A DNA stretch of 56,795 nucleotides from an uncultured Paracoccaceae bacterium (GCA_938092015.1 CALKOT010000015.1:1-56795), one strand, 5' to 3'; positions 27,314 through 39,735 are shown, counted from the first letter of the stretch. The notes: generated by a model not told the origin, from the sequence alone. A program made the numbers and translations.

Positions 27314-28971
27314 CTGTCGGACGTCTCCCAACGGGGGTTGATCCATGGTTGCTTGTTCGACGCTGGCAATGGATCGCGACCAAGAATGTGATCTGAGGCC
27401 TTTTCGCCAACCATGATCGATGGAGAATTCAGATTACCGTTTGGAATTCTTGGAAAGATTGAGCTGTCAGCCAGGCGCAGCGCTTCGACGCCGATCACAC
27501 GGCATTCGGGATCGACAACCGCATTAATATCCGTCGCCTTGCCCATCCGCGCCGTGCCCGAGGGGTGATAGGCGCTTTCGACGTGCTCACGAATGAAATC
27601 ATCCAGCTCATCATCCGTTTGAACATTATAGCCGGGTTGGATTTCCTTACCCCGGAACGGGTCAAACGCGGCCTGGGCGAAAATCTCGCGCGTCAGGCGG
27701 ATGCAATGTCGAAAATCGATCCAGTCTTGTTCTTCAGACATGTAATTGAACAGAATCTTTGGCGCATCTTTAGGATCGGCTGAGGTCAATGAAACAGACC
27801 CCCGCGAAGGGGATCGCATCGGGCCCACATGTGCCTGATATCCATGGCCTTCGGCAGCTGCCTGCCCGTCATAGCGCACGGCGATAGGCAAGAAATGATA
27901 CTGGATATCGGGGTATTCAACGCCGGGCCGCGACCGCAAAAAGGCTGCGCTTTCAAACTGGTTTGAGGCGCCGTAGCCGGTTTTGGTGAACAGCCACTGG
28001 GCGCCAATCCACGCTTTTGAAAACAGGTTCCAGTGCTTGTAAAGCGTGATCGGCTGAATGCAGGCCTGTTGGATGTAAAGCTCAAGATGGTCCTGCAGAT
28101 TCTGGCCAACACCGGGCCTGTCAGCGACAACATCGACACCATGCTCAGCCAGATGGGCCGCAGGTCCGATGCCTGACAACATCAACAGTTTTGGTGAATT
28201 GATAGAGGACGCCGCGATGACCACCTCTCGCCGCGCTTTCACGACTTCAACCTTGCTGCCACGCTCAATCTCAACGCCAGTCGCACGGCCATCAGTGATC
28301 ACTACGCGCCGCGCGAGGCATTTGATCATTTCCAGATTAGGTCGCTTTAGCGCCGGTTTCAGATAGGCGTTGGCGGCGGACCAGCGGCCGCCCTTCCAGA
28401 CCGTCTGTTCCATCGGGCCAAAGCCTTCCTGCTTTTCGCCGTTGTAGTCGCCGGTAAGTTCAAACCCTGCCTGCGCGCCTGCCTGCACAAAGGCGTCGAA
28501 AAGCGGGTTCTTGCGGGGGCCGCGCGTGACATGCAGCGGTCCTGATTTCCCGCGCCAGTCCACATCGCCGCCATGGCCGCCGGAATGCCAACTTTCCATC
28601 CGTTCAAAGTATGGCAGAACATCCTTGTAGGCCCATCCATCTGCGCCTTCTTCGGCCCAGTGGTCATAATCTCGGGCATGGCCCCGTACATAGACCATGC
28701 CATTGATTGAAGATGATCCGCCAATCACCTTGCCACGCGGGCAGGCAAGTCGCCGCCCGCCAAGGTGGGGTTCAGGTTCAGACTGATAGCCCCAATCGTA
28801 GTGTGGCATGTTCATCGGATAGGAAAGTGCGGCCGGCATCTGGATCAGCGGGCCGATATCCGTGCCGCCAAACTCAAGCACCAGAACCGAATGTTTGCCA
28901 TCTTCTGACAGGCGCGACGCCATTGCAGACCCGGCAGAACCTGATCCGATTATTACAAAATCTGCTTCCAT
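27310..28971 (-). CDS. betA: GMC oxidoreductase, choline dehydrogenase (BetA)-like
   Basis: The 553-aa FAD enzyme opens [20 protein letters not shown] and keeps BetA landmarks along its whole length: [77 protein letters not shown], and [11 protein letters not shown] with the active-site His. It probably oxidises choline to betaine aldehyde or a related alcohol. The usual partners betB, betI and betC are absent, and galM follows, so another substrate is possible. ATG 28971 has GAGGGG just upstream. Confidence 0.82.
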   Translation of the reverse strand: MEADFVIIGSGSAGSAMASRLSEDGKHSVLVLEFGGTDIGPLIQMPAALSYPMNMPHYDWGYQSEPEPHLGGRRLACPRGKVIGGSSSINGMVYVRGHARDYDHWAEEGADGWAYKDVLPYFERMESWHSGGHGGDVDWRGKSGPLHVTRGPRKNPLFDAFVQAGAQAGFELTGDYNGEKQEGFGPMEQTVWKGGRWSAANAYLKPALKRPNLEMIKCLARRVVITDGRATGVEIERGSKVEVVKARREVVIAASSINSPKLLMLSGIGPAAHLAEHGVDVVADRPGVGQNLQDHLELYIQQACIQPITLYKHWNLFSKAWIGAQWLFTKTGYGASNQFESAAFLRSRPGVEYPDIQYHFLPIAVRYDGQAAAEGHGYQAHVGPMRSPSRGSVSLTSADPKDAPKILFNYMSEEQDWIDFRHCIRLTREIFAQAAFDPFRGKEIQPGYNVQTDDELDDFIREHVESAYHPSGTARMGKATDINAVVDPECRVIGVEALRLADSSIFPRIPNGNLNSPSIMVGEKASDHILGRDPLPASNKQPWINPRWETSDR

Positions 28972-29183
28972 CACCCCTCGCAGTATAAGAATGACGTTTG
29001 AGGGTTCATGCCGATTTGTTCAAGATGTGAATGTATCCAAGACATAGCGGACATTCGCATTATCCGTAGCTAGGGGCTAACAACCGTAGCGACCGCCGCC
29101 CACATCTTTGCGACAAAACCTTCTTGATCAATTCTCCGATAGGCGCAAATGATCGAGTTGCACAATCTGGAGTAGGCGACATC

Positions 29184-30313
29184 ATGAAGTTTTCACTGAT
29201 CCTTGCAGCTTTCGCAATGACCGCAGTAATCGCCGCACCGCCACTTTTGGCCCAACAGGGACCGCCCCCTGTCACTGTAGCCAAACCGGTGGTGAAAGAG
29301 ATTGTGGAAGATGATGAATTTGTCGGCAGGTTTGAAGCTTCGGCAGAGGTAGAAATCCGATCCCGCGTGTCCGGCTATCTGGAAAAGTGCATTTCCGGGA
29401 TGGCGCCCTGGTCAAGAAAGGCGACCTTCTGTTCACCATCGACAAGCGTCAGTTTCAGTTAGCGGTCGATCAGGCGAAATCGCAGATCGATGTAGCCGAC
29501 GCGACCTTTGAGTTTGCCGCAGAACAGTTGGAGCGGGCAGAGAAACTGATCGCCAACGGAAACATTGCACAAGCCTCTGTCGATGACCGGCGTGAGGCAT
29601 TTCTGGCGGCCTCGGGCGGGTTGGAGCAAGCCCGCGCCGCTGAACAGTCGGCTGAGATTGATTTGGAATACACCAAAATTCGCGCACCCATGAGCGGGCG
29701 CATTGATCAGGCGCTGGTCGATCCGGGCAATCTGGTATCAGCGGACCAAATGGTATTGACGACCATCGTCGCATCAGGTCCGGCCCACTTTTAGTTCGAC
29801 ATAGATGAGCGATACTTCCTCGCCTATGCCCGCGATGCGCGTGAACGCGGCGTATCATTGCAAGAAGGCGGCGGCGGACTTGAGGTGAAGGTCACTCTGT
29901 CAGATCGCGAAATTCCGCCACTCGTCGGCAAGTTGGACTTCTCTGAAAACAAGATTGACCGGGAAACTGGTACAATGCGCGTTCGCGCAGTGCTGCCAAA
30001 CCCCGATGAGATTCTGACACCCGGCCTTTTCGATACAGTTAATGTGCCGGGATCCCTGCCCTATCAGGGTATTTTGATCCCGGATGAAGCCGTTGTCGCA
30101 GATCAGAACCAGCGATTGGTAATGACAGTCGATGGCGAAGGGAAAGTTGTTCCCCGCCCAGTTCGTCCTGGCCCCAGGATTGACGGCTATCGCGTCATCA
30201 GGTCAGGGCTCGATGCCTCAGAAACAATAGTTATCAAGGGCATTGTCCGCGCCCGCCCCGGAACGGTCGTGACGCCGCAGATGGTCGAACTTCCCCCCGT
30301 AGCGGAACAATAA
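29184..30313 (+). pseudogene. RND efflux membrane-fusion (adaptor) protein, broken
   Basis: Restored, this is an AcrA-type adaptor of about 376 aa. It has a signal peptide (KFSLILAAFAMTAVIAAPPLLA), a lipoyl-like half (VEIRSRVSGYLEK, HFRDGALVKKGDLLFTID), a coiled-coil hairpin, and YTKIRAPMSGRIDQALVDPGNLV. Two lesions break it: loss of one G after 29386 (AAG-GTG-CAT expected) and an in-frame TAG at 29792-29794 where the family has FxFDIDER. After the stop the frame continues unbroken to 30313. GGAG lies upstream of ATG 29184. It would work in the periplasm with the RND pump that follows 1 bp later. Confidence 0.88.
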
Positions 30314-30314
30314 G

Positions 30315-33300
30315 ATGGGTCGCTTTTTCGTTAGCCGGCCGATCTTTGCGATCGTCATGTCGATCATCATCTCGATTGTCGGGATGGTATCTTACACCCA
30401 GCTTCCCGTCGCGCAGTATCCAGAGATTGCACCACCCTCAATCGTCGTGCGTGCGGCCTATCCGGGCGCCGACGCCAAAACGGTGGCGGAGACGGTCGCC
30501 ACACCGCTAGAGCTGGAAATCAACGGCGTTGAGGGGATGCTGTACCTCTCATCCTACTCTACATCGGACGGCGCGATGGCACTGACCATCACGTTTGAAC
30601 TGGGCACTGATCTCGATTCAGCGCAGGTGCTGGTGCAGAACCGCGTTCCATTGCTGAGCCGCGCCTCCCGTAAGAAGTTCGGTCGCTGGGTATCACCACG
30701 ACGAAATCATCGCCTGACTTGATGATGGTCGTACACATGCTGTCGCCCGACGAAAGTCTCGATCAGCTCTATGTCTCAAACTACACCAAATCTCGTGTCC
30801 GCGATCAGCTGATCCGGCTGGACGGCGTTGGCGACATCACGATCTTTGGCAAACGAGAGTTTTCCGCGCGCGTCTGGCTTGATCCTGATCGCCTGTCCTC
30901 GCTTGGTCTGACGGCGGGCGATGTTGTAAACGCACTTCGCGAACAAAACGTACAGGTATCCGGCGGGTCGTTGGGCGCACCACCGAACAACGCTGACAAT
31001 GCGTTTCAGGTAACGGTGACGACACAGGGCCGCCTGGAAGATCCCAAGGAATTTGGCCGGGTAATTGTCAAAGCGTCCAGTGATGGGCGCGTCGTCCGGG
31101 TGCGAGATGTGGCCCGGGTTGAGATGGGTGCGCGATCCTATGCGAACAATTCCTATCTGAACGGTGTTCCCGCGGTGGGGATGGGCATTTTCCAGCGACC
31201 CGGATCGAACGCTCTGGCGACAGCGCAAAGCATCATAGACACGATGGAGACGCTTTCCGCTGATTTTCCACCGGGTATGGAATACCAGATTGTCTACAAC
31301 CCGACTGAATTCATCGAAGCCTCGATCAACAGCGTCTATCAAACAATTTTTGAAGCGATGTTCCTGGTGATCGCGGTCATCGTCATTTTCTTGCAGAACT
31401 GGCGCACAGCGATCATCCCCTTGCTCGCGATCCCAGTTTCGCTGGTCGGAACCTTCGCGATCACGCTTGCCCTGGGCTACTCGCTCAACCTCTTGAGCCT
31501 GTTTGGCCCGATCCTCGCCATCGGCATCGTTGTCGACGACGCGATTGTTGTGGTTGAGAATGCTAAACGGAATATCGACAACAGCATGACGCCGTTCAAA
31601 GCATCCCAACGCACGATGGATGAGGTGCAGGGGGCTATCATCGGCACTTCACTGGTGTTGATTGCGGTCTTCATCCCGTCAGCCTTCGTGCCTGGCATCA
31701 CAGGGCAGTTCCACGTCCAATTTGCTGTAACTATTTCTGTTGCGACGATCATCTCAACCATCAACTCGCTCAGCCTATCGCCAGCTTTGGCGGGTATCCT
31801 GTTGAAACCCCGCGCTACGACACCGTCTCGCAACCCACTAACAAGACTTGCCGGGGTGCTAAGTGGCGGCTTCGACCGCGCATTTGATTCTTTGTCCAAT
31901 GTCTATGGCCGCGTCGTCAGTTTCCTTGTCGGTACGTGGGGCATGCTGATCCTCGTGCTTGCATTGTTCTGCGGGCTGCTTTTCGCGACCTGGCAGGTTT
32001 TACAATCTACGCCGACAGGCTTCATTCCAGAAAGCGACCAGGGTTACGCCATCGTTGTTGTACAGCTGCCTGACGGCGCCTCGCTGGATCGCACTGACGC
32101 TGTTATCCGGCAGGCCGAGAAAATCGCACGGGAAACGCCCGGCGTATCTGACGCCGTCGCATTTGCAGGCTTTTCGGGCGCAACATTCACCGGCGCATCC
32201 AATCAGGGCGTCATCTTCACGCCATTTGACAGCTTTGAAGACCGGCTTGAGGCTGACCTGCCCGCCCACAAAATCGTCGGCGCGCTGTTTGGTCGGATGC
32301 AGGTTCTTCAAGAGGCGTTCATCATCGCCATTGCCCCCCATCGGTTCGCGGCGTTGGCAATGGCGGCGGCTTCAAGCTGATGCTGAAAGACAACGAAAGC
32401 GCAGACATGTCACGCGTCCTGAATACGGCCTACGCGGTCATGGGCGCCTCTGCTCAATCGGACGAGGTGCAGGGCGTCTTAACAACTTTTACCCAAGGTT
32501 CGCCGCAAGTGTATCTTGAGATTGATCGTGTGCGGGCGCAAATGTTGAACGTGCCAATTGGGGCAATCTTTGAAACTTTGGCGATCAACCTCGGTTCATC
32601 CTATGTCAACGATTTCAACGCCCTTGGCGGCCTCTTCCAGGTTCGCGCGCAAGCGGATGAAAAGTTCAGGCTGGAGCGTGCAGATATCGCCGCCCTGAAA
32701 GTCCAGTCTGCTACTGGCGCCCTCGTGCCGCTAGGCACGCCGGTCGAAATCCACGACACTGCGGGGCCGATCTTGGTGCAACGCTACAACCAGCAGGTCG
32801 CTGTTCCGTTGCAAGGCGCCGCAACCCCAGGCGTCGCCACCGGTGTTTCGCTGATTGAGATAGAAAAACTGGCAGATTCAGTGTCACCCCCCGGCGTGAA
32901 CTATGAATGGACCGAACTGGCCCTGCAGGAACGAAGCCAGGGGAACGAAGCGACTCTCATCTTCGCGATGTCGGTCCTCTTTGCGTTCTTGCTGCTTGCG
33001 GCGCTTTATTAAAGCTGGGTCTTGCCGTTTGCGATCATCCTGATCGTGCCGATGTCGATCCTGTCAGCGCTGCTTGGCGTCCTGTGGCGGGGAATGGACA
33101 ATAACATCCTCACCCAGGTCGGTCTGATCGTTCTGGTCGGGTTGGCCACAAAGAACGCAATTCTGATTGTTGAGTTCGCAAAACAAGCACAGGATGAACA
33201 CTGCGTCAGCCCGGCAGAAGCGGCGGTGGAAGCCTGCAAATTGCGGCTAAGGCCGATCCTGATGACAGCCTTTTCGTTCATTCTGGGCGTTGTGCCCCTG

Positions 33301-33471
33301 ATCATCGCAACTGTCCCCGGCGCGGAAATGCGTCAGGCGCTTGGCACAGCGGTGTTCTTTGGCATGTCTGGCGTGACTATTCTGGGGCTTTTCCTGACGC
33401 CGGTATTCTATGTCGCGCTCAGGCGGATTTTCCCCGGGCGCAAGCCTGTCGAAACGGTCGCGGAGGCCTAA
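30315..33471 (+). pseudogene. RND multidrug efflux pump (AcrB/HAE1 type), multiply broken
   Basis: Repairing the frame gives about 1052 aa, the normal AcrB length. It opens MGRFFVSRPIFAIVMSIIISIVG and keeps the proton-relay Asp pair in GIVVDDAIVVVENAKRN. It ends with SWVLPFAIILIVPMSILSALLG and VGLATKNAILIVEFAKQ. Four lesions are visible: a missing base between 30647 and 30648; TAA at 30671-30673 (expected LPEEVRSLGI); one C too few in the C run 32334-32339; and TAA at 33010-33012 (expected ALYESWVL). Both stops are one G-to-T change from GAA. No working pump can be made. Neighbouring genes do not include a regulator. Confidence 0.9.
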
Positions 33472-33564
33472 AGGCGATCACTTTACGTTACGATTTGGCC
33501 CGTTCCCGGTAAGCAGCGTTGCGCGGCGGTTACGGGCGCGCGTTGGGCAGCTAAACCAATCAAG

Positions 33565-35380
33565 ATGGGTGCTAAATCTCTTAATATTTTGGCGATCGCT
33601 TTAGTCGCCGTTCTGGCTGGCTGCTCTGCCTTTGAAGATGAGCCCGCGACAGAGGGTGCTATCTTTGAACGCCCTGAAACGGCGGTCGATTACCAGGTCG
33701 AATTGATCGGTGTTGAAAACGAGCGCGCGCACGAGTTGATGGAACAGGCGCTTGCGCTTTTTCGTCGACAAAATGATGGCGCGCAGAGTCTGGCATTTCT
33801 GCGTAGGCGCGCCGAAGGCGATGTTGAAACTGCGCAAAAGATTTTGCGGTCGTTCGGGTTTTACGAAGCTGAAGATGAAGGCGATACACCGGCTGCACAA
33901 CAAGCCGTCGCGAGGATCATCGTCACCGAAAACCGCCAGTATCGATTAGCTGAGCACAAGATCGCCCTGGAAGAACCAATTGATGGGCAACTTGTACTGA
34001 ACACTGCGGACTATGGAGAGCACGTCGGCAAACCAGTGCGCGCATCACGAATCCTAAGCGCTGAAACACGCGCAGTTGCTGACTTGCGATCCAAATGGCG
34101 ACCCTACGCCAAGCGCACAGATCGCGACGCAGTGGCCGACCCAGAAACGGCTGAAATTGAGGTGGAGACAACCATCGCACCCGGCCGCGCCTATGCGTAT
34201 GGCGAAACGACCTATGAAGGCACCGAAGGCGTCGATCGAAAATATCTCGAAACATATCGCCACTACGAGACCGGCCAGCAGGTCGACCCTGCAGATCTCG
34301 TCGCGTTTCAGCGCGCTGATCGCAACGGGCCTGTTCAATGCAGGCTCCGCAACATTCCCGGATGAACCGCCGGCGGGCGACGAAGCGCCTGTTCGTGTGT
34401 CGCTGGAAGAAGCGCCGCCCCGCACAATCGGTGGCGGCGTCCGGTATGACACCGACGCAGGACCAGCAGTCAGCGGCGAATTCGAACATCGCAACCTGTT
34501 CGGATCGAACGAAACCCTGACATTGGAAGCGCTGGTCGGGCTGAATGAGCAGAATCTGCAAACCCGCTATCGGCTGCCTCAGTTCGGGCGCCCGGGTCAG
34601 GATCTCGTCGCTGGGCTTGAGCTGCGGCACATAGACGATGACGCGTTTGAGGAATTTGGCGGGACACTGACACTTGGCCTGGAGCGCGAAATCACGCCGG
34701 AACTAACCATTGGCGCAGGTGGGCTGCTGGAGCTTAGCCAGATTGAAGAAAGCAATGGTGATGATACTACATCGCGTCTGGTCGGCCTTCCGATATTCGC
34801 CGCCTATGACAACAGCGATGACAGGTTGGATCCAACCACTGGGTTCCGCGCTCGCCTGTCTTTCATGCCTTTCACTGGCATCGTCGGCGACAATCCTGCA
34901 GCATTCGCTGTATTGGACGGCACGCTGTCAGGCTACTTCGACCTGACCGGAGAGAAGATCTACATCCTAGCGGGCAGAGGGCGCATCGCATCCGTCCTGT
35001 CCGGCGATCTGGACGTCGTATCGGCTAACCGCCGCTTGTATTCTGGCGGTGGTGGATCGGTCCGTGGCTATCGCGAACGGTTCATTGGGCCGCTTGATGC
35101 AAATGACGATCCGGTTGGTGGGCTTTCAGCGCTTGAACTTGGGCTGGAATTGCGGGCCCGGGTCGCTTCAGCCGTTGGCATTGCAGCGTTCGTTGAAGCG
35201 GGATCAGTTTCAACCGGCGTAGCCCCTCAGTTTGACGAAGGCGTGCAGTTCGCAGCCGGCCTTGGCGCGAGGTATTTCTCACCCATTGGTCCACTCAGGT
35301 TGCACGTTGGTGTGCCTTTGAACCCGCGCGGCGCTGACGACGCCTTTCAGGTCTATATTTCAATCGGGCAGGCGTTCTGA
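33565..35380 (+). pseudogene. tamA: TamA-like outer-membrane translocation protein, one frameshift
   Basis: Two plus-strand frames join into about 604 aa. The N-terminus ends its signal at LAVLAGCSAF-like residues (VLAGC, a lipobox-like motif). POTRA repeats follow, then a beta-barrel with GSVRGYRERFIGPLD, the conserved L6 motif of Omp85 proteins, and a C-terminal IGQAF with terminal Phe. The frames meet at 34311-34316, where GCGCGC carries one extra base (or lacks two). The next gene is tamB, so this is the TamA partner of the TAM complex. As all else is conserved and tamB is intact, a sequencing error is quite possible and the gene may be functional. Confidence 0.85.
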
Positions 35381-38300
35381 TGCGGAAACTGGCGATTTTC
35401 CTGGTTTTCCTGTCTGCCTTGACCCTTCCCGCTGGCGCACAGGTTTCACTTTTCGGGCTTAAGAACTCGCTGTTCCAATTCGCTTTGGAGCAGATCTCTG
35501 TTCCCGGTGAACTTGAACTGCAGGCAGAAGGGGTGGAAGACGCCGAAGATGGGTCGACGAAGATCATCGGCCTGACAGTTGGCGACGCAGAAGGCGTCTG
35601 GTTGAAGATTGGCCGAATTTCTCTCAACTGGAACGCCAGTCGGATCGTGCGGGGAGAACTGGAAATCTCTCGCCTTGCAGCGTCAGACGTCGAGGTGCTG
35701 CGAGCGCCCGCAAGTTCGTCAGTTGAGGTTGAGGTAAAGCCTGATTCCGAACTTGCCGAAACAGATGACGACCCGTTTGACTGGCCGCGATCCCCAATTG
35801 CGACCCGCATTGATGAATTGGTGGCTGAGCGTGTTAACATTGCGCCAAACATCATCGCCGCGCAGTCGTTGGCGATTGATCTGACCGGATCGTTGAAAGA
35901 CGAGGGCGACGAGCAGTCTGCAAAATTCCTGATCACCCGGACCGATGATGTATCAGGGCGTATCGTTCTGGATTTCCTGCGCGATTTCGCCGCCGACCGG
36001 TTGAACCTGACCCTGAAAGCCGATGAGGCCGCAGGTGGTTTGGTGGCGGAGCTTGCAGGCTTTCCCCCGAACAGCGCCAGCAAGGTAGACCTGTCAGGAA
36101 CCGGTCCGCTGAACGACTGGACGCTGTCACTGAACGCTTCAGCTGACCGTGTTTTCGACGCCACAGGCAATGGCAAATTGAACGCGACCGGGCCGCTGTG
36201 CGCCCAGCTCGACTTCACGCTGACGCCAGGCGAAGCGCTGGATCCGCAGGTTGCCGCCGTGCTGTCGCCAAACGCCAAGATCGTCGCCGACATCGCAGAA
36301 GACGCGAACGGCGTTATCCGTATCAATCAGGGCGCCATCACCGCCCGTGATGTCACATTAGAAGCCTCGGGCGCATTCGATCAGGTCGCTGCAACCCTCG
36401 ACTTCGCTCTTAAGGCAGAGGCGCGGCCTGGCCTGGCCGATCTGGTGGACGGCGTAAATTTTCAGGCGTTCAGCTTTGATGGCGCCGCGAAGGGCGCGTT
36501 GGATGATCTAACAGTAACCGGTGATCTGGTTCTGGATCGCCTTACCACTGAGGCTGCTGATGTCAGATCAGCAACGCTGAATGCAAATATCCGCCTTGCG
36601 GGCGAAACAATTGATATAGCCGTTGACGGCGATGTTGACGGACTGCGGGTTGACCGCATTACACCCGACTTGATTGGCCGCGCGGAGATCGATTTGGATG
36701 CGCGGATGGCGGGCGATGACATCACACTGTCGACGCTATCGCTTCAATCAAAGCCGTTAGCCATTACCGCCAGCGGCGCCGCTAATTTGGCTACGGACAA
36801 GGCTGATCTGACCTATTCCATTCTCGCTGACGATCTGGAGCCTTTTGCGACAGCATACGATGTGAACGCGGAAGGTGCGATTAGGGCAGATGGTGCGATA
36901 TCCGGCGCTTTGTCGGCGCCAACATTAAAAGGCGACGCCTCTTTCACGGGCCTTTCATTTGATGAAGAGCCTTTGGGCAAGGTTGAGATCATTCACAACG
37001 CCACCTTTGGCGGAGCGCCGGAAGGTGACTTGAACCTGTCGGCGAGCGGATCACGCTTTGGCGCGGTTACATTCGATGGCGGTTTTCTGTTGAACGACGA
37101 AATCCTGGCGCTTTCGAATATGACAGCGACGGGCCTTGGCGCTACGGTTGATGGCGACATCGATATCGACCTCAGCGAAACCTTGGCGACGGGCGATGTC
37201 AGCATCGACGCCCCGGATCTGTCGCAACTTTCCGAAGCGGTGGGACAAGAGGTCGGCGGCGGCGTCACCGGCCGGATCAGACTATCTTCACCCGGCGACA
37301 AACAGGCCGCAGATCTCGATGTCGAGCTAAATGACTTGCAAGCAACGGGCGTCAGTCTGGAATCTGCAAGTGTAAAAGGCGCCGCCACAGATATTCTCGG
37401 GGCGCAAAAATTTGATCTTTTAGTCAACGTTGAAGGGGTCGACGCAGGTGTTGCGCAGGTAGCATCAGGGCAAGCAAAAGCATCAGGCGCGATCGAAGAT
37501 GTCATCTTTGACGCTCAGCTTTCAGGCGTTGCCGCAAATGGCGTCACCCTGCAATCGGTTACAGCCAAGGGCGAAGCGCAAGACGCGCTGGACAAGCCTC
37601 AATTCAACATCACTTTGGGCGTCAAGGGCGTGGATGCTGGCGCAGCCCAGATCGCCACTGGTCGCGCAACGGCTGTTGGTGGGCTGGACGACGTCAAACT
37701 AACGGCAGAGCTAAACTCAATCCGCGTAGGCGATGCGACCGTGGCCCGCAGCGATCTGACGGCGCGGGTCAAAGAAGGTCTTTCCGATGATCCCGCTATC
37801 AATGCCACTGTCACAGCCCGGGCCATCAATGCCGCACCGGCTGAGCTGACTACAGCCAAACTAGTCGCTGCGGGTCGGCTGTCGGCACTAAACTTGACAC
37901 TTTCCAGTCAGGGCGGTTTGGAAACTGGCGAAGAGATCACCATGGACATGGCGGCGCGCGTCAGTGCGGCTGGTCCGCTAAAAGCCACCGTCAGCGACCT
38001 GTCCACTAAGCTGGATGCGAATGAGCTAAGGCTTGAAGCCCCACTGCGGATCGCCGCCAAAGGCAATGCAACTTCATTCAACGGGATTAATCTGTCCCTG
38101 GCAGGCGCCAGTCTGACGGGCGACGCCACGCTGCATGGCGATGGCGCGTCAGGAAAACTTTCGCTTCAAGCGCCGGATCTGAGGCCAATTGCGGCGCTAG
38201 TCGATCTGCCGATGGAACAAGGTGCTCTGTGGCTGGATGCTGATTTCAACACACGACGCAGGGGCGCTGGCGCCAAGGTGTCTCTGAACGCCAGTGATCT

Positions 38301-39735
38301 GCGTTTCGCCGACGCCGTCGCTTACCTTGGCGCATTGACGGCGGACGCAAATGTCGACTGGGATGGGCGGGATGCGTCGGTCGTAGCATCGCTTTCTGGC
38401 CAATTTGACCAACCGGTTCAGGCACGCATCAACGCCCCGGTCCGGCCCTCTGGCGGACTTGTGCCTGTCGCACCCAAGAATGGCGCCTTGTCGGGTTCGG
38501 TCGATTGGACTGGTGAGATTGGTGAAATCTGGGCGTTGGTTCCTGCGCCTGGCCACGTTCTGTCTGGTTTAGCAAATGTGGCGATCCGATTGGCTGGCAC
38601 TATCGGAAGCCCTGAATTTGGCGGCGATGTCAGCTTGAGTGGCGGGCGCTATGAGAACCTAGATGTTGGTTCCATTCTGGTAAACCTCTCAGCGCAATCT
38701 CGCATCTCTTCTGACGGCGCGTTCGCTGTTGATCTGAATGGTGAAGACGGCGCCGGAGGTGATGTTTCCGCGGTCGCTTCAGTCGCAGACGGCAGAGTCG
38801 AAGCCACAATTAATGCGAACAGCGCCACGCTGGTTCGGCGTGATGACGTGGCAGCTGCGGTCAGCCTTAATCTTACTGCCGCTGGTCCCCTTGATGCGCC
38901 CGATATCGCTGGCCAGATCACGATTGATCGCGCAGAGGTTCGCTTGGTGAACGCAACGCCGCCAGGCGTCGCCGACATTGGCGATGTCAGGATCAAGGGC
39001 CAAGAACGGCCTGAACCTGAAAAGGCAAGCGGCGAAGACATTGACCTCGGCATCACGATCAAAGGCCCGCAGGACATTTTCGTTCGTAGACGAGGTCTTG
39101 ATAGCGAATGGAAGATCGATCTCAAAATATCCGGCACAGCCGCTGATCCGCGAATCGTTGGCGTGGTTGAGAAACGTAGGGGATCGCTGGATCTGTTAGG
39201 GGCAGCGTTTGATCTTGAGTGCGGCAAAGTGCAATTCAGCGGAGCCAAAGGGATCGACCCAGTTGTCGATGTATTAATTCAGCGGGAAAATGACGGCATT
39301 CGCGGCGGCTTCGCTGTAACTGGCAACGCCGCAGATCCACAGATCGCGTTTGTTTCACGCCCCAGCCTGCCTGAGGAAGAGGTTCTTCCCCGTATTCTAT
39401 TTGGCAGATCTCGCCAGTCCCTGTCACCGGCAGAGGCGCTGACGTTAGGGATTGGCGTCGCGCAGTTGCTTGATGGCGACGACGGCACCGTCGGGTCTGC
39501 CCGCGGCGCCGTTGGGCTGGATGTCTTGCGCATCGACAGCGACGAAGCCGGACCGTCAGTCACTGTCGGCTCTAACGTCGCTGATGGCGTGTTCGTCGGG
39601 GCTAAGCAGCCAATCGGTAGCGGCTCCGCCTCAGTTCAGGTCGAAGTTGAAGTGTTCGACAACATCACCATCGACAGCGAGTTTGGCCCTGATGTTGGCA
39701 CATCCATTGGCTTAAACTGGAAGAAGGACTTTTAG
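35380..39735 (+). CDS. tamB: TamB translocation and assembly module protein
   Basis: The 1451-aa protein has an N-terminal signal anchor (KLAIFLVFLSALTLPAGA) and a very long repetitive beta-rich body with many short D/G/A-rich strands, typical of AsmA/TamB bridge proteins. Its DUF490 C-terminal domain includes RGSLDLLGAAFDLECGKVQFSG, RPSLPEEEVLPRILFGRS, and terminal FDNITIDSEFGPDVGTSIGLNWKKDF in pieces. It spans the periplasm and works with TamA in outer-membrane assembly or lipid transport. Its ATG shares one base with the tamA stop (35380). Confidence 0.93.
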   Translation: MRKLAIFLVFLSALTLPAGAQVSLFGLKNSLFQFALEQISVPGELELQAEGVEDAEDGSTKIIGLTVGDAEGVWLKIGRISLNWNASRIVRGELEISRLAASDVEVLRAPASSSVEVEVKPDSELAETDDDPFDWPRSPIATRIDELVAERVNIAPNIIAAQSLAIDLTGSLKDEGDEQSAKFLITRTDDVSGRIVLDFLRDFAADRLNLTLKADEAAGGLVAELAGFPPNSASKVDLSGTGPLNDWTLSLNASADRVFDATGNGKLNATGPLCAQLDFTLTPGEALDPQVAAVLSPNAKIVADIAEDANGVIRINQGAITARDVTLEASGAFDQVAATLDFALKAEARPGLADLVDGVNFQAFSFDGAAKGALDDLTVTGDLVLDRLTTEAADVRSATLNANIRLAGETIDIAVDGDVDGLRVDRITPDLIGRAEIDLDARMAGDDITLSTLSLQSKPLAITASGAANLATDKADLTYSILADDLEPFATAYDVNAEGAIRADGAISGALSAPTLKGDASFTGLSFDEEPLGKVEIIHNATFGGAPEGDLNLSASGSRFGAVTFDGGFLLNDEILALSNMTATGLGATVDGDIDIDLSETLATGDVSIDAPDLSQLSEAVGQEVGGGVTGRIRLSSPGDKQAADLDVELNDLQATGVSLESASVKGAATDILGAQKFDLLVNVEGVDAGVAQVASGQAKASGAIEDVIFDAQLSGVAANGVTLQSVTAKGEAQDALDKPQFNITLGVKGVDAGAAQIATGRATAVGGLDDVKLTAELNSIRVGDATVARSDLTARVKEGLSDDPAINATVTARAINAAPAELTTAKLVAAGRLSALNLTLSSQGGLETGEEITMDMAARVSAAGPLKATVSDLSTKLDANELRLEAPLRIAAKGNATSFNGINLSLAGASLTGDATLHGDGASGKLSLQAPDLRPIAALVDLPMEQGALWLDADFNTRRRGAGAKVSLNASDLRFADAVAYLGALTADANVDWDGRDASVVASLSGQFDQPVQARINAPVRPSGGLVPVAPKNGALSGSVDWTGEIGEIWALVPAPGHVLSGLANVAIRLAGTIGSPEFGGDVSLSGGRYENLDVGSILVNLSAQSRISSDGAFAVDLNGEDGAGGDVSAVASVADGRVEATINANSATLVRRDDVAAAVSLNLTAAGPLDAPDIAGQITIDRAEVRLVNATPPGVADIGDVRIKGQERPEPEKASGEDIDLGITIKGPQDIFVRRRGLDSEWKIDLKISGTAADPRIVGVVEKRRGSLDLLGAAFDLECGKVQFSGAKGIDPVVDVLIQRENDGIRGGFAVTGNAADPQIAFVSRPSLPEEEVLPRILFGRSRQSLSPAEALTLGIGVAQLLDGDDGTVGSARGAVGLDVLRIDSDEAGPSVTVGSNVADGVFVGAKQPIGSGSASVQVEVEVFDNITIDSEFGPDVGTSIGLNWKKDF

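Noticed and set aside
30776-31609. Minus-strand open frame of 277 codons inside the RND pseudogene
   Set aside because: Shadow of the conserved RND coding frame; composition is unlike a real protein.
29792-33012. Stop-codon recoding (TAG/TAA read as Glu) in the efflux genes
   Set aside because: TAG and TAA end normal genes elsewhere in the window (for example TAG ends rimO), and frameshifts accompany the stops, so decay is simpler.
35295-36326. Minus-strand open frame of 343 codons opposite tamB
   Set aside because: Ser/Arg-rich shadow of tamB codon bias; no recognisable protein features.
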